Shown piece by piece: positions 1 through 7,827 of a DNA stretch of 64,000 nucleotides; the stretch's first letter is position 1; each line of letters starts with the position of its first letter. The DNA lies in assembly GCA_047634635.1 (NCBI GenBank), contig JBLIIE010000002.1:1-64000 (forward strand). Direction: 5' to 3'. This DNA is from Granulosicoccus sp047634635. Its GTDB lineage: Bacteria; Pseudomonadota; Gammaproteobacteria; Granulosicoccales; Granulosicoccaceae. Position numbers and translations under genes: made by a program. The notes below the pieces were generated by a model. That model ran no database searches and was not told the DNA's origin. It worked only from the letters and a program-made list of their open reading frames with translations.

Positions 1-68
1 TTAATGATTACTCAGTCAATTCTTAGTAGAGTCAAGATCATGGGATCGGTGGAAAGAGTCGATACAAC

Positions 69-521
69 TTAGCCGCGATGCACCAACCAAGCCCCACTAA
101 ATACCAGTAACAGTCCAATGGCTCGCGCGCCACTTAAAGGCCTCACAGGAAGCCCGAATGCACCTAAGTGATCAGCAATGGCCGATCCGAATAGCTGTCC
201 AGCTACAAGGCATACAAAAAACAAGGCAGCACCTAAAATCGGAGCTAAAAATGCCCCACCTGCCACAATACCAACCCCTATAAGCCCCCCTAGCACAGAC
301 CACCAGGGCAAAGTACTCAGCACGTCAGAACGCAAACTGCCTACCGAGAACGGTAATAGTGCCAGTAGGCAGCATAAAGTAATAAAAACGGAAAACACAG
401 ACGCAGCAATGAGTGAACCACTCGCTCGGGCAATGGCCCCGTTGATGACAGGTTGCTGAGAAAACACAGCTCCCAGAAGTACAGAGAGACCTACTGCAAT
501 CCAGGGCATTCCGTTCACCAT
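69..521 (-). CDS. DMT-family transporter (DUF606/YdcZ type)
   Basis: A small integral membrane protein of about 150 residues, almost wholly hydrophobic, with about five membrane segments. The opening GAVFSQQPVINGAIAR and the closing segment with LVFSGAWLVHRG fit the YdcZ/DUF606 branch of the drug/metabolite transporter superfamily. The substrate cannot be told from sequence. An ATG 15 codons upstream (566) is also open, but the start at 521 gives the family's usual length of about 150 residues and removes a polar leader; neither start has a clear ribosome-binding site. It is the last gene of a minus-strand run, 65 bases after the aldo/keto reductase, so it is probably co-transcribed with it. 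Confidence 0.8.
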   Translation of the reverse strand: MVNGMPWIAVGLSVLLGAVFSQQPVINGAIARASGSLIAASVFSVFITLCCLLALLPFSVGSLRSDVLSTLPWWSVLGGLIGVGIVAGGAFLAPILGAALFFVCLVAGQLFGSAIADHLGAFGLPVRPLSGARAIGLLLVFSGAWLVHRG

Positions 522-586
522 TCTAATGAAGTTATCAAGCAGATTTTCGCCATGAAGACATGGCATTTATTCGTAGCGATTAAACG

Positions 587-1630
587 CTATATAGGCGTCG
601 GATTATCAGAGTAGATATCGAAAATACCTTGTTTAACCTCATCACTAAGTGTAATCGATACAGCACCAAGGTTAGTTTTAAGCTGCTCCATATTCGTAGC
701 CCCGATAATCACAGACGCCATAAATGGGCGCGACAGACAAAAGGCGAGAGCCATTTGTGCCGGGTGCAAACCATGTTCTTTGGCCAGAGCGATATATCTA
801 TCGCAAACAGGTGCGCTATTTTCAGTATACCGGCCAGAGAGGTTGTCGTTCATAGAGCGCCTGGAACCTTCAGGAACCCCTCCATGAGTGTATTTACCAG
901 AGAGCATGCCCGCTGCCAACGGTGAGAAGGCCAGTAGACCTACATTTTCGTGGTGGGACAACTCTGCAAGATCAAGATCAAACAAGCGACTCATCAGATT
1001 GTATTCGTTTTGAATACTGACCATTCGTGGTAATTTCTCTGCATCTGCAATAGACAGAAACTGCGAAGTACCCCAACAACTCTCATTTGACAGGCCTACA
1101 TGCAGAATACGCCCGGCCTTCACTTCAGCATCGAGTGCCCGTAGGATTTCGTGAATACCATCCTTGGTTTTCTGTGTTTCCTGGCCAGTCGGGTCGAAAG
1201 TCCAATTCTGCCTGAAGTGGTAGCTTCCCCGATTGGGCCAATGCAATTGATACAAATCGATGCGATCTGTTTGCAAGCGCTTAAGGCTTCTTTCAACTGA
1301 CACACGAATTTTTTCTGCCGAAATATCCAGACCACCATACATCCACTCTTTGCCAGGGCCAGTAACCTTAGTAGCGATTACAACGTCGTCTCGTCGGCCA
1401 GAATTTGCCACCCACTGTCCAATGATCGACTCTGTATCACCCAATGTTTTTTCGGACATCGGTGTGGTTGGATACATCTCCGCCGTATCAATGAAATTAA
1501 CACCGTGCTCTATGGCGTAGTCAATCTGCTCGGCAGCTTCTGTATAAGAATTCTGCGAACCCCATGTCATGCTACCCAGACACAGTTCGCTGACGAAAGT
1601 ATCCGTTCTTCCCAATTGATTTTTTTTCAT
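587..1630 (-). CDS. NADP(H)-dependent aldo/keto reductase, Tas-like
   Basis: A 347-residue TIM-barrel oxidoreductase of the aldo/keto reductase superfamily. The catalytic tetrad is visible: Asp in NFIDTAEMYP, Tyr in the same motif, Lys in VVIATKVTG and His in LYQLHWPNRG. The length, the insertion around the YHFRQNWTFDPTG region and the C-terminal VIIGATNMEQLKTNL match the Tas/YghZ-type subfamily. The ATG at 1630 is preferred: it overlaps the stop of the upstream aminotransferase as ATGA, which implies translational coupling. A TTG four codons earlier is less likely. An A8 run lies directly after the start codon. The physiological substrate is unknown. Confidence 0.88.
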   Translation of the reverse strand: MKKNQLGRTDTFVSELCLGSMTWGSQNSYTEAAEQIDYAIEHGVNFIDTAEMYPTTPMSEKTLGDTESIIGQWVANSGRRDDVVIATKVTGPGKEWMYGGLDISAEKIRVSVERSLKRLQTDRIDLYQLHWPNRGSYHFRQNWTFDPTGQETQKTKDGIHEILRALDAEVKAGRILHVGLSNESCWGTSQFLSIADAEKLPRMVSIQNEYNLMSRLFDLDLAELSHHENVGLLAFSPLAAGMLSGKYTHGGVPEGSRRSMNDNLSGRYTENSAPVCDRYIALAKEHGLHPAQMALAFCLSRPFMASVIIGATNMEQLKTNLGAVSITLSDEVKQGIFDIYSDNPTPI

Positions 1631-2484
1631 GATTTTGCCCAATCCATATAAGACTCTCTGGCCAACTTCGCAATAGGTCCTAATTCATAACGTGTATTTT
1701 CAAAAGCCGTTATGGGAGTAACCTTAGCCAAATTGCCTGTCAGAAACACTTCATCTGCTTGATGGAAGTCATCATAGGTCAGACAACTTTCGTGAACTAT
1801 TAATCCGTTTTTACGTAGTAGCCCCACGATGCGCTGGCGCGTAATGCCGTTAAGAAATGTTCCATTGGGAATAGGTGTCAACACTTCACCGTCTCGCACC
1901 ATGAAGACATTACTAGTTGCAGACTCAGCAACGTTTCCTAACGAGTCGCAAACCAAAGCATTTGAGAAACCTTTGGAAATAGCTTCCCGGATCATCCTCG
2001 CATTATTAGGATAGAGGCAAGCAGCCTTCGCATCCACGGTCGCTACGTCCTGCGTAGGTCGAGAAAACCGCGTTGTCCCCAAGGTGGCAGATGTTTCTGC
2101 AGGCGGCATGGGGATTTCTTGCAAACATAAGCAAAAGTCAGTTGATTCGGGGTCTGCGCTTATGAATCCATCTCCGTATCCAGTTGACCAGTACATAGGG
2201 CGTATATAAACCGCTGCAGATTTATCGAATTCCGCAAGTCCTTCATGGACACGTTGAATGATGGCCTCAGTGCTAAGACTAGGGTTCATTCCCAGACTCA
2301 GGGCTGAGCGATTCACTCGCTCGCAGTGCGCTTGAAGATCTGGAGTAACGCCGTCAAATTGCCGCGCACCGTCAAAAACCAGTGTACCAAGCCAAGTGCC
2401 GTGATCAGCAGAACGCATTACTGGCACGCTGCCTTGTTGCCAGCGATCGTCGTGAAAGGTAAGAATTGTATTGGGGGAGGACAC
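1627..2484 (-). CDS. Class IV aminotransferase (branched-chain type)
   Basis: A 285-residue PLP-dependent fold-type IV aminotransferase, probably branched-chain amino-acid or related. Signs are the early Arg in YIRPMYW, the catalytic Lys in DAKAACLYPNNARMI, and the PLP-phosphate loop regions ESATSNVFMVRDGEVLTP and LNGITRQRIVGLL, followed by DEVFLTGNLAKVTPI. The motif AESATSNVF with LTGN favours the IlvE/D-amino-acid aminotransferase family over PabC. It starts with GTG (no better in-frame ATG upstream) and its TGA overlaps the next gene's ATG. Substrate specificity is inferred only from family resemblance. Confidence 0.85.
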   Translation of the reverse strand: MSSPNTILTFHDDRWQQGSVPVMRSADHGTWLGTLVFDGARQFDGVTPDLQAHCERVNRSALSLGMNPSLSTEAIIQRVHEGLAEFDKSAAVYIRPMYWSTGYGDGFISADPESTDFCLCLQEIPMPPAETSATLGTTRFSRPTQDVATVDAKAACLYPNNARMIREAISKGFSNALVCDSLGNVAESATSNVFMVRDGEVLTPIPNGTFLNGITRQRIVGLLRKNGLIVHESCLTYDDFHQADEVFLTGNLAKVTPITAFENTRYELGPIAKLARESYMDWAKS

Positions 2485-2532
2485 TATGCGCAGACCAAGG
2501 AACAGAGACAGCTCCCATGCTACCCCATCATG

Positions 2533-3072
2533 TCACTGCAAGACTATCGTGGCACCAGGCTTTATGCCATTTTCTTCAAACCAGCCCTGGTTAACTTCTA
2601 GTGCAAATTTTGCAGCTTTACGGGAGTCGAACAACTGGTCAGGCCCCACATTCATATGATGAATTTCGTTGATCACCATATCTTCAGAAATAAAGGCAAT
2701 GGATAAGGGAATGAGAGTATTTCGCATGGTGAACGTCAACTGTCGCTCGCCAGGATACACAAACAACATACCCGAATTAATATTCATAAACTTACGAAAG
2801 CTCAGCCCCATAAAGCGCTGCTGACTATTTGCAGCCAATTCAACATCGAGTGGTTTTCCATCAATAAGCATCACGATGGTAGGCAATTGAGGCTGTGCCT
2901 TATGTTGATCTGCAACCGCGTTCGAAGACGCCATGAACAAACATAGAGTTGCAACAAAAGCGACTAGAAGACTGACCGTGCGCCACACCCCACTGCTGGA
3001 CAAGGGTCGGCGCCTAAGGGTTGCGACCTGCACGATATTGTATTCGTTTAATGCTTGTCTCATGTTGTTCAT
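2533..3072 (-). CDS. DUF192 family secreted protein
   Basis: A 179-residue protein of the DUF192 family (small beta-rich domain, function not established). The N-terminus has a basic stretch and then a hydrophobic segment, VSLLVAFVATLCLFMASS, that looks like a signal peptide or anchor ending near SNAVADQ. The domain follows: PLDVELAANSQQRFMGLSFR, GMLFVYPGERQLTFTMRNT, LIPLSIAFISEDMVI and the ending of type GIKPGATIVL. I chose the ATG at 3072 because AAAGGA lies about eight bases upstream and it falls just beyond the aroE stop; the open frame extends further up into aroE without a better site. It sits between aroE and the aminotransferase in the same run. Confidence 0.85.
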   Translation of the reverse strand: MNNMRQALNEYNIVQVATLRRRPLSSSGVWRTVSLLVAFVATLCLFMASSNAVADQHKAQPQLPTIVMLIDGKPLDVELAANSQQRFMGLSFRKFMNINSGMLFVYPGERQLTFTMRNTLIPLSIAFISEDMVINEIHHMNVGPDQLFDSRKAAKFALEVNQGWFEENGIKPGATIVLQ

Positions 3073-3097
3073 AGCAGGAATCCTTTCTGGAATGGTT

Positions 3098-3922
3098 CTA
3101 AGACAACATCTCATGAAGACGTGGGTAAACAAGACGCGTTTTAGGTCTTACGCCTTCCCAAATCAAATACGACTCGGCAGCTTGTTCAACCAGCATTCCT
3201 AGACCGTTGTTTGCAGACCCGCCCAAAGACCTTCCCCATTGCATGAAAGCTGTATCAGTTGTGGCATAGGTCATGTCATAGACCAGCGTGCTTCTATCGA
3301 CTAAGCCTTCGGGCAAAGTTGGCATTCCACCACCAGCGGTGGGTGTAGTCGCATTGATAATAACGTCATAAGGCCTATCTGCAGGTATGTTGTCATAGCC
3401 ACTAGACGTTATTGAACCCAAATCATCAAACAGGGAAGCGAGCACTTCGGCCTTGGCAGCAGTCCTATTGGCAATATGCAATTCTGCAGGCTTCGTTGCT
3501 AACAGAGGGGCTAGTACTCCACGAGCCGCACCTCCAGCTCCGAGCAATAGGAGACGGCTAGATTCTAGATCACGACGTTTATTAGTGCGAATGTCGGCAA
3601 CCAGACCCAGACCATCAGTGTTGTGCCCAATTTTTGAACCATCCCTGTGCATATGAATGGTGTTGACTGAACCTGCCCTTAGCGCCAATGGCGCCAGACG
3701 GTCACACACCGATACGGCTAATTCCTTAAACGGTGCTGTCACATTGCAACCTCTTGCACCCGACGCCTGTAGATCTATAACTGTCTGGGCAAAAGTGTCT
3801 GGCGTTGCCTCTGTTCGATTGTAATTGATCATGCGCTGTGTCAATTCGCCAAAAAGCTGATGAACAACAGGAGAGAGACTATGGGCAATCGGTTGCCCAA
3901 TTACAGTGTACTGATTAATCAT
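3098..3922 (-). CDS. aroE: Shikimate dehydrogenase
   Basis: A 274-residue NADP-dependent shikimate dehydrogenase (step 4 of the chorismate pathway). The substrate-binding N-terminus YTVIGQPIAHSLSPVVH is typical, with the catalytic Lys in NVTAPFKELA and Asp in GHNTDGLGLV. The nucleotide fold follows as LLLGAGGAARGVLAPLL, then IANRTAAKAE, INATTPTAGG and YDMTYA. The C-terminal NNGLGMLVEQAAESYLIWEG is also conserved. Its ATG overlaps the stop of the upstream membrane-anchored protein by four bases (ATGA). A second chorismate-pathway gene, aroQ, lies at 15.1 kb. Confidence 0.96.
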   Translation of the reverse strand: MINQYTVIGQPIAHSLSPVVHQLFGELTQRMINYNRTEATPDTFAQTVIDLQASGARGCNVTAPFKELAVSVCDRLAPLALRAGSVNTIHMHRDGSKIGHNTDGLGLVADIRTNKRRDLESSRLLLLGAGGAARGVLAPLLATKPAELHIANRTAAKAEVLASLFDDLGSITSSGYDNIPADRPYDVIINATTPTAGGGMPTLPEGLVDRSTLVYDMTYATTDTAFMQWGRSLGGSANNGLGMLVEQAAESYLIWEGVRPKTRLVYPRLHEMLS

Positions 3923-4578
3923 GGATTTTTTGAATATTGCAGTGCAGATTTAGGCACGTTGTTTTGTGTAAAAAAATATTTGAGTTCATCAAAACGCATC
4001 TGTGCAAGTTGAATATTGCTCTCGACACCGTTTTGCGTGTTTTGGGTCATCTGAAATACGCTGTTTTCGCAGAGACGGAATTGCGAAACCAAGGATCTTA
4101 ACTCATTAATGCTTGATGTCCGAATCGTTGGAGATTCGAATCGATACAAGATAGGTAAAGATGTTTGCTCACCCTCTCTTTTTACACAATCCTCGGCTAT
4201 CTTTAGCTCCACAATTACGGCAACCTCCGGAGCATGTCGTTCTTTGATACCCAGTGTCTCTCTTATCAACCTAGCAGAACGTTCGGTTGCTGACTCAGAA
4301 TCCTGTATTGCAGCTTCTGTGTCTGCCGTATCTGGCTGATAGACCAAACCATCTGTTTGCTCGTCAGACTGAACAGTCAATTCCAGCTTTTCCGGGAGCA
4401 ATGTGGCAGTTGGAACACTCTCAGTTCCCTGATCAGAGCTGCCAGAGACCGTTCCGGCAATTTTGACCGACTCATCGCTGGAGAAGAGCAATATCAGAAT
4501 GTAGACGATCAACCCTAAGGCAACTAATGCTAGCGCATAAATAGACGGAGGCAGTTCGTCTGAGTCGGCAGGGCTCAT
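3919..4578 (-). CDS. Single-pass membrane protein, unknown function
   Basis: I do not recognise this 219-residue protein. It has one strong membrane segment close to the N-terminus (YALALVALGLIVYILILLF), then an acidic, Ser/Thr-rich linker of about 90 residues. The C-terminal globular part holds two cysteines (AEDCVKRE and FRLCENS). The last 40 residues, with NIQLAQMRFDELKYFFTQNNV, faintly recall the helix of OmpA-like peptidoglycan-binding domains (N..L.Q.R...V..Y....GV); this is inference and the match is weak. The ATG at 4578 is preferred over a TTG 14 codons upstream because it places the membrane segment in the usual position. It heads the aroE run, divergent from hemB. Confidence 0.7.
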   Translation of the reverse strand: MSPADSDELPPSIYALALVALGLIVYILILLFSSDESVKIAGTVSGSSDQGTESVPTATLLPEKLELTVQSDEQTDGLVYQPDTADTEAAIQDSESATERSARLIRETLGIKERHAPEVAVIVELKIAEDCVKREGEQTSLPILYRFESPTIRTSSINELRSLVSQFRLCENSVFQMTQNTQNGVESNIQLAQMRFDELKYFFTQNNVPKSALQYSKNP

Positions 4579-4774
4579 AAGAGCAATCCATGGGTAGGTG
4601 TTAAACCTATGATAAAACAAAGCAGGCTATACAATTTTTCTCGGAAGAAGCATGTTAGCTTGGCTCTTGAACGTTTGTCTGCAGGCAAAGGGCGACTATG
4701 CCAATGTTATCGCCAATTCAACTTGAACTAGCACACGAACACGTCATTGAGAATTAGTAACCACTTTAAAGGAC

Positions 4775-5806
4775 ATGAGCATCTTGAGTAATTCGGCAGC
4801 CTTTGGAATACGAGCGCCCTATCCCGGCAATCGCCCTCGTCGCATGCGTAAAGATGCTTTTAGCAGGCGTCTCATGCAGGAAAACCACCTAACTGCGAAC
4901 ATGCTCATACAGCCGTACTTTGTTATCGAAGGACATAATAAACGTCAGGCAATTCCTTCCATGCCAGGTGTGGAACGGCTCAGCATTGACCTGCTCGTTA
5001 AATCTGCAGAGGCTCTTCATACATTGGGTGTCCCGTCGGTCGTGCTTTTCCCTGTCACAGACGATGATGCAAAAACCGATGATTGCCGAGGGGCCTGGGA
5101 TCCAGAGGGCTTGGTTCAGAGAGCCATCCGTGCACTAAGATCAGAGATACCAGAGTTGGGGGTTATCACCGACGTCGCTCTCGACCCCTATTCACCCCAC
5201 GGCCACGACGGACTCATGGACAGCGAGGGCTATATCATCAATGACGAGACAGTGGACGCACTAGTCCGACAAGCCCTCTCCCATGCAGAAGCAGGGGCTC
5301 AGGTAGTTGCTCCCTCAGACATGATGGATGGGCGTATCGGTGCAATCCGCGAATGCCTGGAAGCAGCTGACTATCGCCACACTCGAATTCTTAGTTACGC
5401 GGCGAAATACGCATCCAGCTTCTACGGGCCTTTTCGGGATGCTGTCGGTGCTACGAAAGCGTTGGGGAAATCTGATAAAAAATCCTACCAGCTGGACCCA
5501 AGCAACAGTAATGAGGCTATGCATGAAATTGCAGCCGACCTTCAAGAAGGTGCTGACATGATCATGGTAAAACCTGGATTACCCTATCTGGATATCGTCA
5601 GACGTGCCAAGGATACCTTTGCCGTCCCGACCTACGCATACCATGTCAGCGGTGAATATGCCATGATCAAAGCGGCAGCGGCACAGGGCTGGATGAACGA
5701 ACAGGAAGTCGTCATGGAAACCATGATGGCTTTTCGAAGAGCGGGCTGTGATGGCGTGCTAACTTACTACGCTCATGATGTAGCCACGTGGCTCAAGTCT
5801 GACTGA
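4775..5806 (+). CDS. hemB: Delta-aminolevulinic acid dehydratase (porphobilinogen synthase)
   Basis: A 343-residue enzyme that condenses two 5-aminolevulinate molecules to porphobilinogen in heme synthesis. Both active-site lysines are visible, in SYAAKYASSFYGPFR and IMVKPGLPYLDI. The metal region reads DVALDPYSPHGHDGLM: it lacks the Cys ligands of zinc enzymes and matches the Asp-containing, magnesium-type enzymes such as that of Pseudomonas. The start is uncertain. AAAGGA at 4768-4773 lies only one base before the ATG at 4775 but ten bases before an in-frame TTG at 4784, so translation may begin at the TTG. It is divergent from the aroE run. Confidence 0.96.
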   Translation: MSILSNSAAFGIRAPYPGNRPRRMRKDAFSRRLMQENHLTANMLIQPYFVIEGHNKRQAIPSMPGVERLSIDLLVKSAEALHTLGVPSVVLFPVTDDDAKTDDCRGAWDPEGLVQRAIRALRSEIPELGVITDVALDPYSPHGHDGLMDSEGYIINDETVDALVRQALSHAEAGAQVVAPSDMMDGRIGAIRECLEAADYRHTRILSYAAKYASSFYGPFRDAVGATKALGKSDKKSYQLDPSNSNEAMHEIAADLQEGADMIMVKPGLPYLDIVRRAKDTFAVPTYAYHVSGEYAMIKAAAAQGWMNEQEVVMETMMAFRRAGCDGVLTYYAHDVATWLKSD

Positions 5807-5904
5807 GCTAGTCCGATAGGGTGACTAAGCCCGGTGAACTAAGTCCGGCTTTCGATCTAGTTTCATCGGTACAAACACTGGTGAGCTGACAGATCCCTAA
5901 CTGG

Positions 5905-7329
5905 ATGCATCAGTGTAGCTACGTGTTTAGAAAAACAGCCTTGATAATCACATTGGCAGGCCTGTCCGCAGGCCTTGTCGGAGTAGCATCAGCAAGCCTG
6001 AGTGATCAGTGGTTCTTGGGTGCAGGCGTCGCTGGAAGTCAGTTACTCCCTCGCGCAGAAGCTAGCGAGGTGACGCGCGTAGAAGAGATAGGACATGGTG
6101 CGACGGTATTTATTGGTCGCGATTTTGATGAGCGTAGCAGCGGGCAATTCCAGTTATATTCTCTAGGGGAAGTCGTTTTCAGCGATGATTCCACCGCAAC
6201 CTACACAGCCGCAGATGCCTCTCTACTCTTCCGTTTTTACGACTCACGCGACAACCAGCGAAACGTACGACTCGGCCTGTCTGTATATGGACGATTCGGC
6301 TTTGGAATCATAGAGCGCGATGCCTTCAACCCTATTCGCACTGAAGGTGCGTCGCCCGTCTACTTCGGTGCAGGCGGTGGACTTGAAGCCTATCTAACCG
6401 ATATATTTGCAGTACGCTCAGAGTTCATATTTCACGACACAGACACTGTTTCTGCCAACTTGTCTGTCGTTGCTCGTTTTGGTGGAAGGAAGAGCCGCAG
6501 AGGGGCCCTCAGCGCACCCCCAATTCCAGCTTTGACAGCACCACCAATGAATACCACTATCTCTGACCTACCGGCACAGGGTGGAACACAGCCACAAACG
6601 ACAGCATCTCCCGCGGCTAAACCGCAAGCATTGCCGATACCCACTCTAGACGAACCGACCAATGGGCCGCAAACCATCCACGAGAGCGGTGGCACCATGG
6701 CATCAGATTCTAATCCTGACAGTCCGATCGATCCTGCAAATTCATCAAATGCTGACTTGCCCGAAGTGGCCATTATGGTTGACCCTCGTGAATTCAACGA
6801 TCCTGAGGTTATTCCAGTTATTCCAGTTATTCCAGTTAACCTAGTAACGCCTCAACCAGTTCAACCTGAGCCCACGCCGACTACGCAAGAGGTTCAGAGC
6901 GATACAGACAATGACGGAATAACTGACGATCTTGATCAGTGCAGTCAATCGAATCAAAACTATCCAGTTCGCCAGGATGGTTGTTCGTTAATCGTGCACA
7001 TGGGCAGTCAAATCCAATTTGTCGAGAACTCCCCATTACCGTTGCCACCTACCGAGCTCATTCTGCAACAGTTGGCTGCAGAAATGACCGAATTCCCCAC
7101 AACTCGAATCGAATTGATTGCTCACACCGATAACGCAGGCACCCCCCAAACCAAGTCTTTGCTCACGAGACAGCGGCTGCGTGCCATTGGTATCTATCTT
7201 GTTCAACGTGGAATTACTCAAGACAGATTTCTGCTACGCTCCTTCAGTGATAAGCGTCCAGCTTTCGACAATAGCTCTGTTGAAGGTCGAAGAGCCAACA
7301 ATCGAATTGAGATCGTTGAAAGACCCTGA
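5905..7329 (+). CDS. OmpA-family outer-membrane protein with beta-barrel, TSP3-like and OmpA domains
   Basis: A 474-residue envelope protein. A signal peptide (ALIITLAGLSAGLVGVASA) is followed by an eight-strand-like OmpA barrel of about 170 residues (SDQWFLGAGVAGSQLL to LSVVARFGGRKS). A long Pro/Thr-rich linker follows, containing a VIPVIPVIP repeat. Next comes a calcium-binding TSP3-like segment (DTDNDGITDDLDQC) and a C-terminal OmpA peptidoglycan-binding domain (IELIAHTDNAG, LTRQRLRAIGIYLVQRGI, EGRRANNRIEIV). It probably links outer membrane to peptidoglycan. A paralogue with the same barrel signature lies at 46.3-47.4 kb. The stop TGA overlaps a possible CTG start of the following protease gene. 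Confidence 0.9.
   Translation: MHQCSYVFRKTALIITLAGLSAGLVGVASASLSDQWFLGAGVAGSQLLPRAEASEVTRVEEIGHGATVFIGRDFDERSSGQFQLYSLGEVVFSDDSTATYTAADASLLFRFYDSRDNQRNVRLGLSVYGRFGFGIIERDAFNPIRTEGASPVYFGAGGGLEAYLTDIFAVRSEFIFHDTDTVSANLSVVARFGGRKSRRGALSAPPIPALTAPPMNTTISDLPAQGGTQPQTTASPAAKPQALPIPTLDEPTNGPQTIHESGGTMASDSNPDSPIDPANSSNADLPEVAIMVDPREFNDPEVIPVIPVIPVNLVTPQPVQPEPTPTTQEVQSDTDNDGITDDLDQCSQSNQNYPVRQDGCSLIVHMGSQIQFVENSPLPLPPTELILQQLAAEMTEFPTTRIELIAHTDNAGTPQTKSLLTRQRLRAIGIYLVQRGITQDRFLLRSFSDKRPAFDNSSVEGRRANNRIEIVERP
6808..6834 (+). repeat. Three tandem copies of a 9-bp repeat inside the OmpA-like gene
   Basis: GTTATTCCA occurs three times head to tail (6808-6816, 6817-6825, 6826-6834), and a fourth copy begins with GTTA. 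It encodes Val-Ile-Pro repeats in the linker before the TSP3-like segment. The unit is a multiple of three, so copy-number change would alter linker length and keep the frame. Confidence 0.9.
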
Positions 7330-7805
7330 ACAATTTAGCTGATGATCTAGACCACTCATGGCAGTCTTTTAGGCGATGCTTACGAGATTACGGTTTCTGG
7401 ATCGCACTGGCAGCGGGACCTGCAGCATGGGCTCTCATGTATCTAATGGATTTGCCGCTGAGGCGTTCGCCACCCCCTGCTACTACAATTCTGCTTCTTG
7501 TGATTGCCTACCCAATACTCGAAGAAATTGTATTCCGTGGTGCTATACAAGGCGCATTGCTTAAACAAGCTGCGTTACGTCACTCCATTGCAGGTATCAG
7601 TATCGCCTGCGTTATAGCCTCAAGCTTGTTTGCCACAGCCCATCTTTTACAACAAACTGCAGGGTGGGCAGCACTGATCTTATTACCGTCCATGTTGTTC
7701 GGATGGGCTCGCGAACGTCATAAAACGTTGTACTCACCAATACTGCTCCATATGACCTACAACGCCGGATTTATTGGCATTTTCCAGGCAGGAGCTACCT
7801 CATAG
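7326..7805 (+). CDS. CPBP-family glutamic intramembrane protease, MrtJ-like; non-standard start
   Basis: A small polytopic membrane protein of the CPBP (CAAX protease and bacteriocin-processing) family. The motifs are ILEEIVFRGAIQG (catalytic Glu pair and Arg), SLFATAHLL (conserved His) and LLHMTYNAGF (second His/Asn). The compact size and motif spacing resemble the short CPBP proteases paired with C-terminal sorting signals (JDVT-CTERM/MrtJ type); that subfamily call is from memory of the family. The first ATG is 7437, but the same frame is open upstream and encodes a further membrane segment, FWIALAAGPAAWALMYLM, expected in such proteins. No ATG, GTG or TTG lies between the upstream stop (7317) and 7437. 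The CTG at 7326 would overlap the preceding TGA as CTGA and give 159 residues; I annotate from there with the start uncertain. Confidence 0.75.
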   Translation: MNNLADDLDHSWQSFRRCLRDYGFWIALAAGPAAWALMYLMDLPLRRSPPPATTILLLVIAYPILEEIVFRGAIQGALLKQAALRHSIAGISIACVIASSLFATAHLLQQTAGWAALILLPSMLFGWARERHKTLYSPILLHMTYNAGFIGIFQAGATS

Positions 7806-7827
7806 TTTGGGCTAGATACTTCATCAG

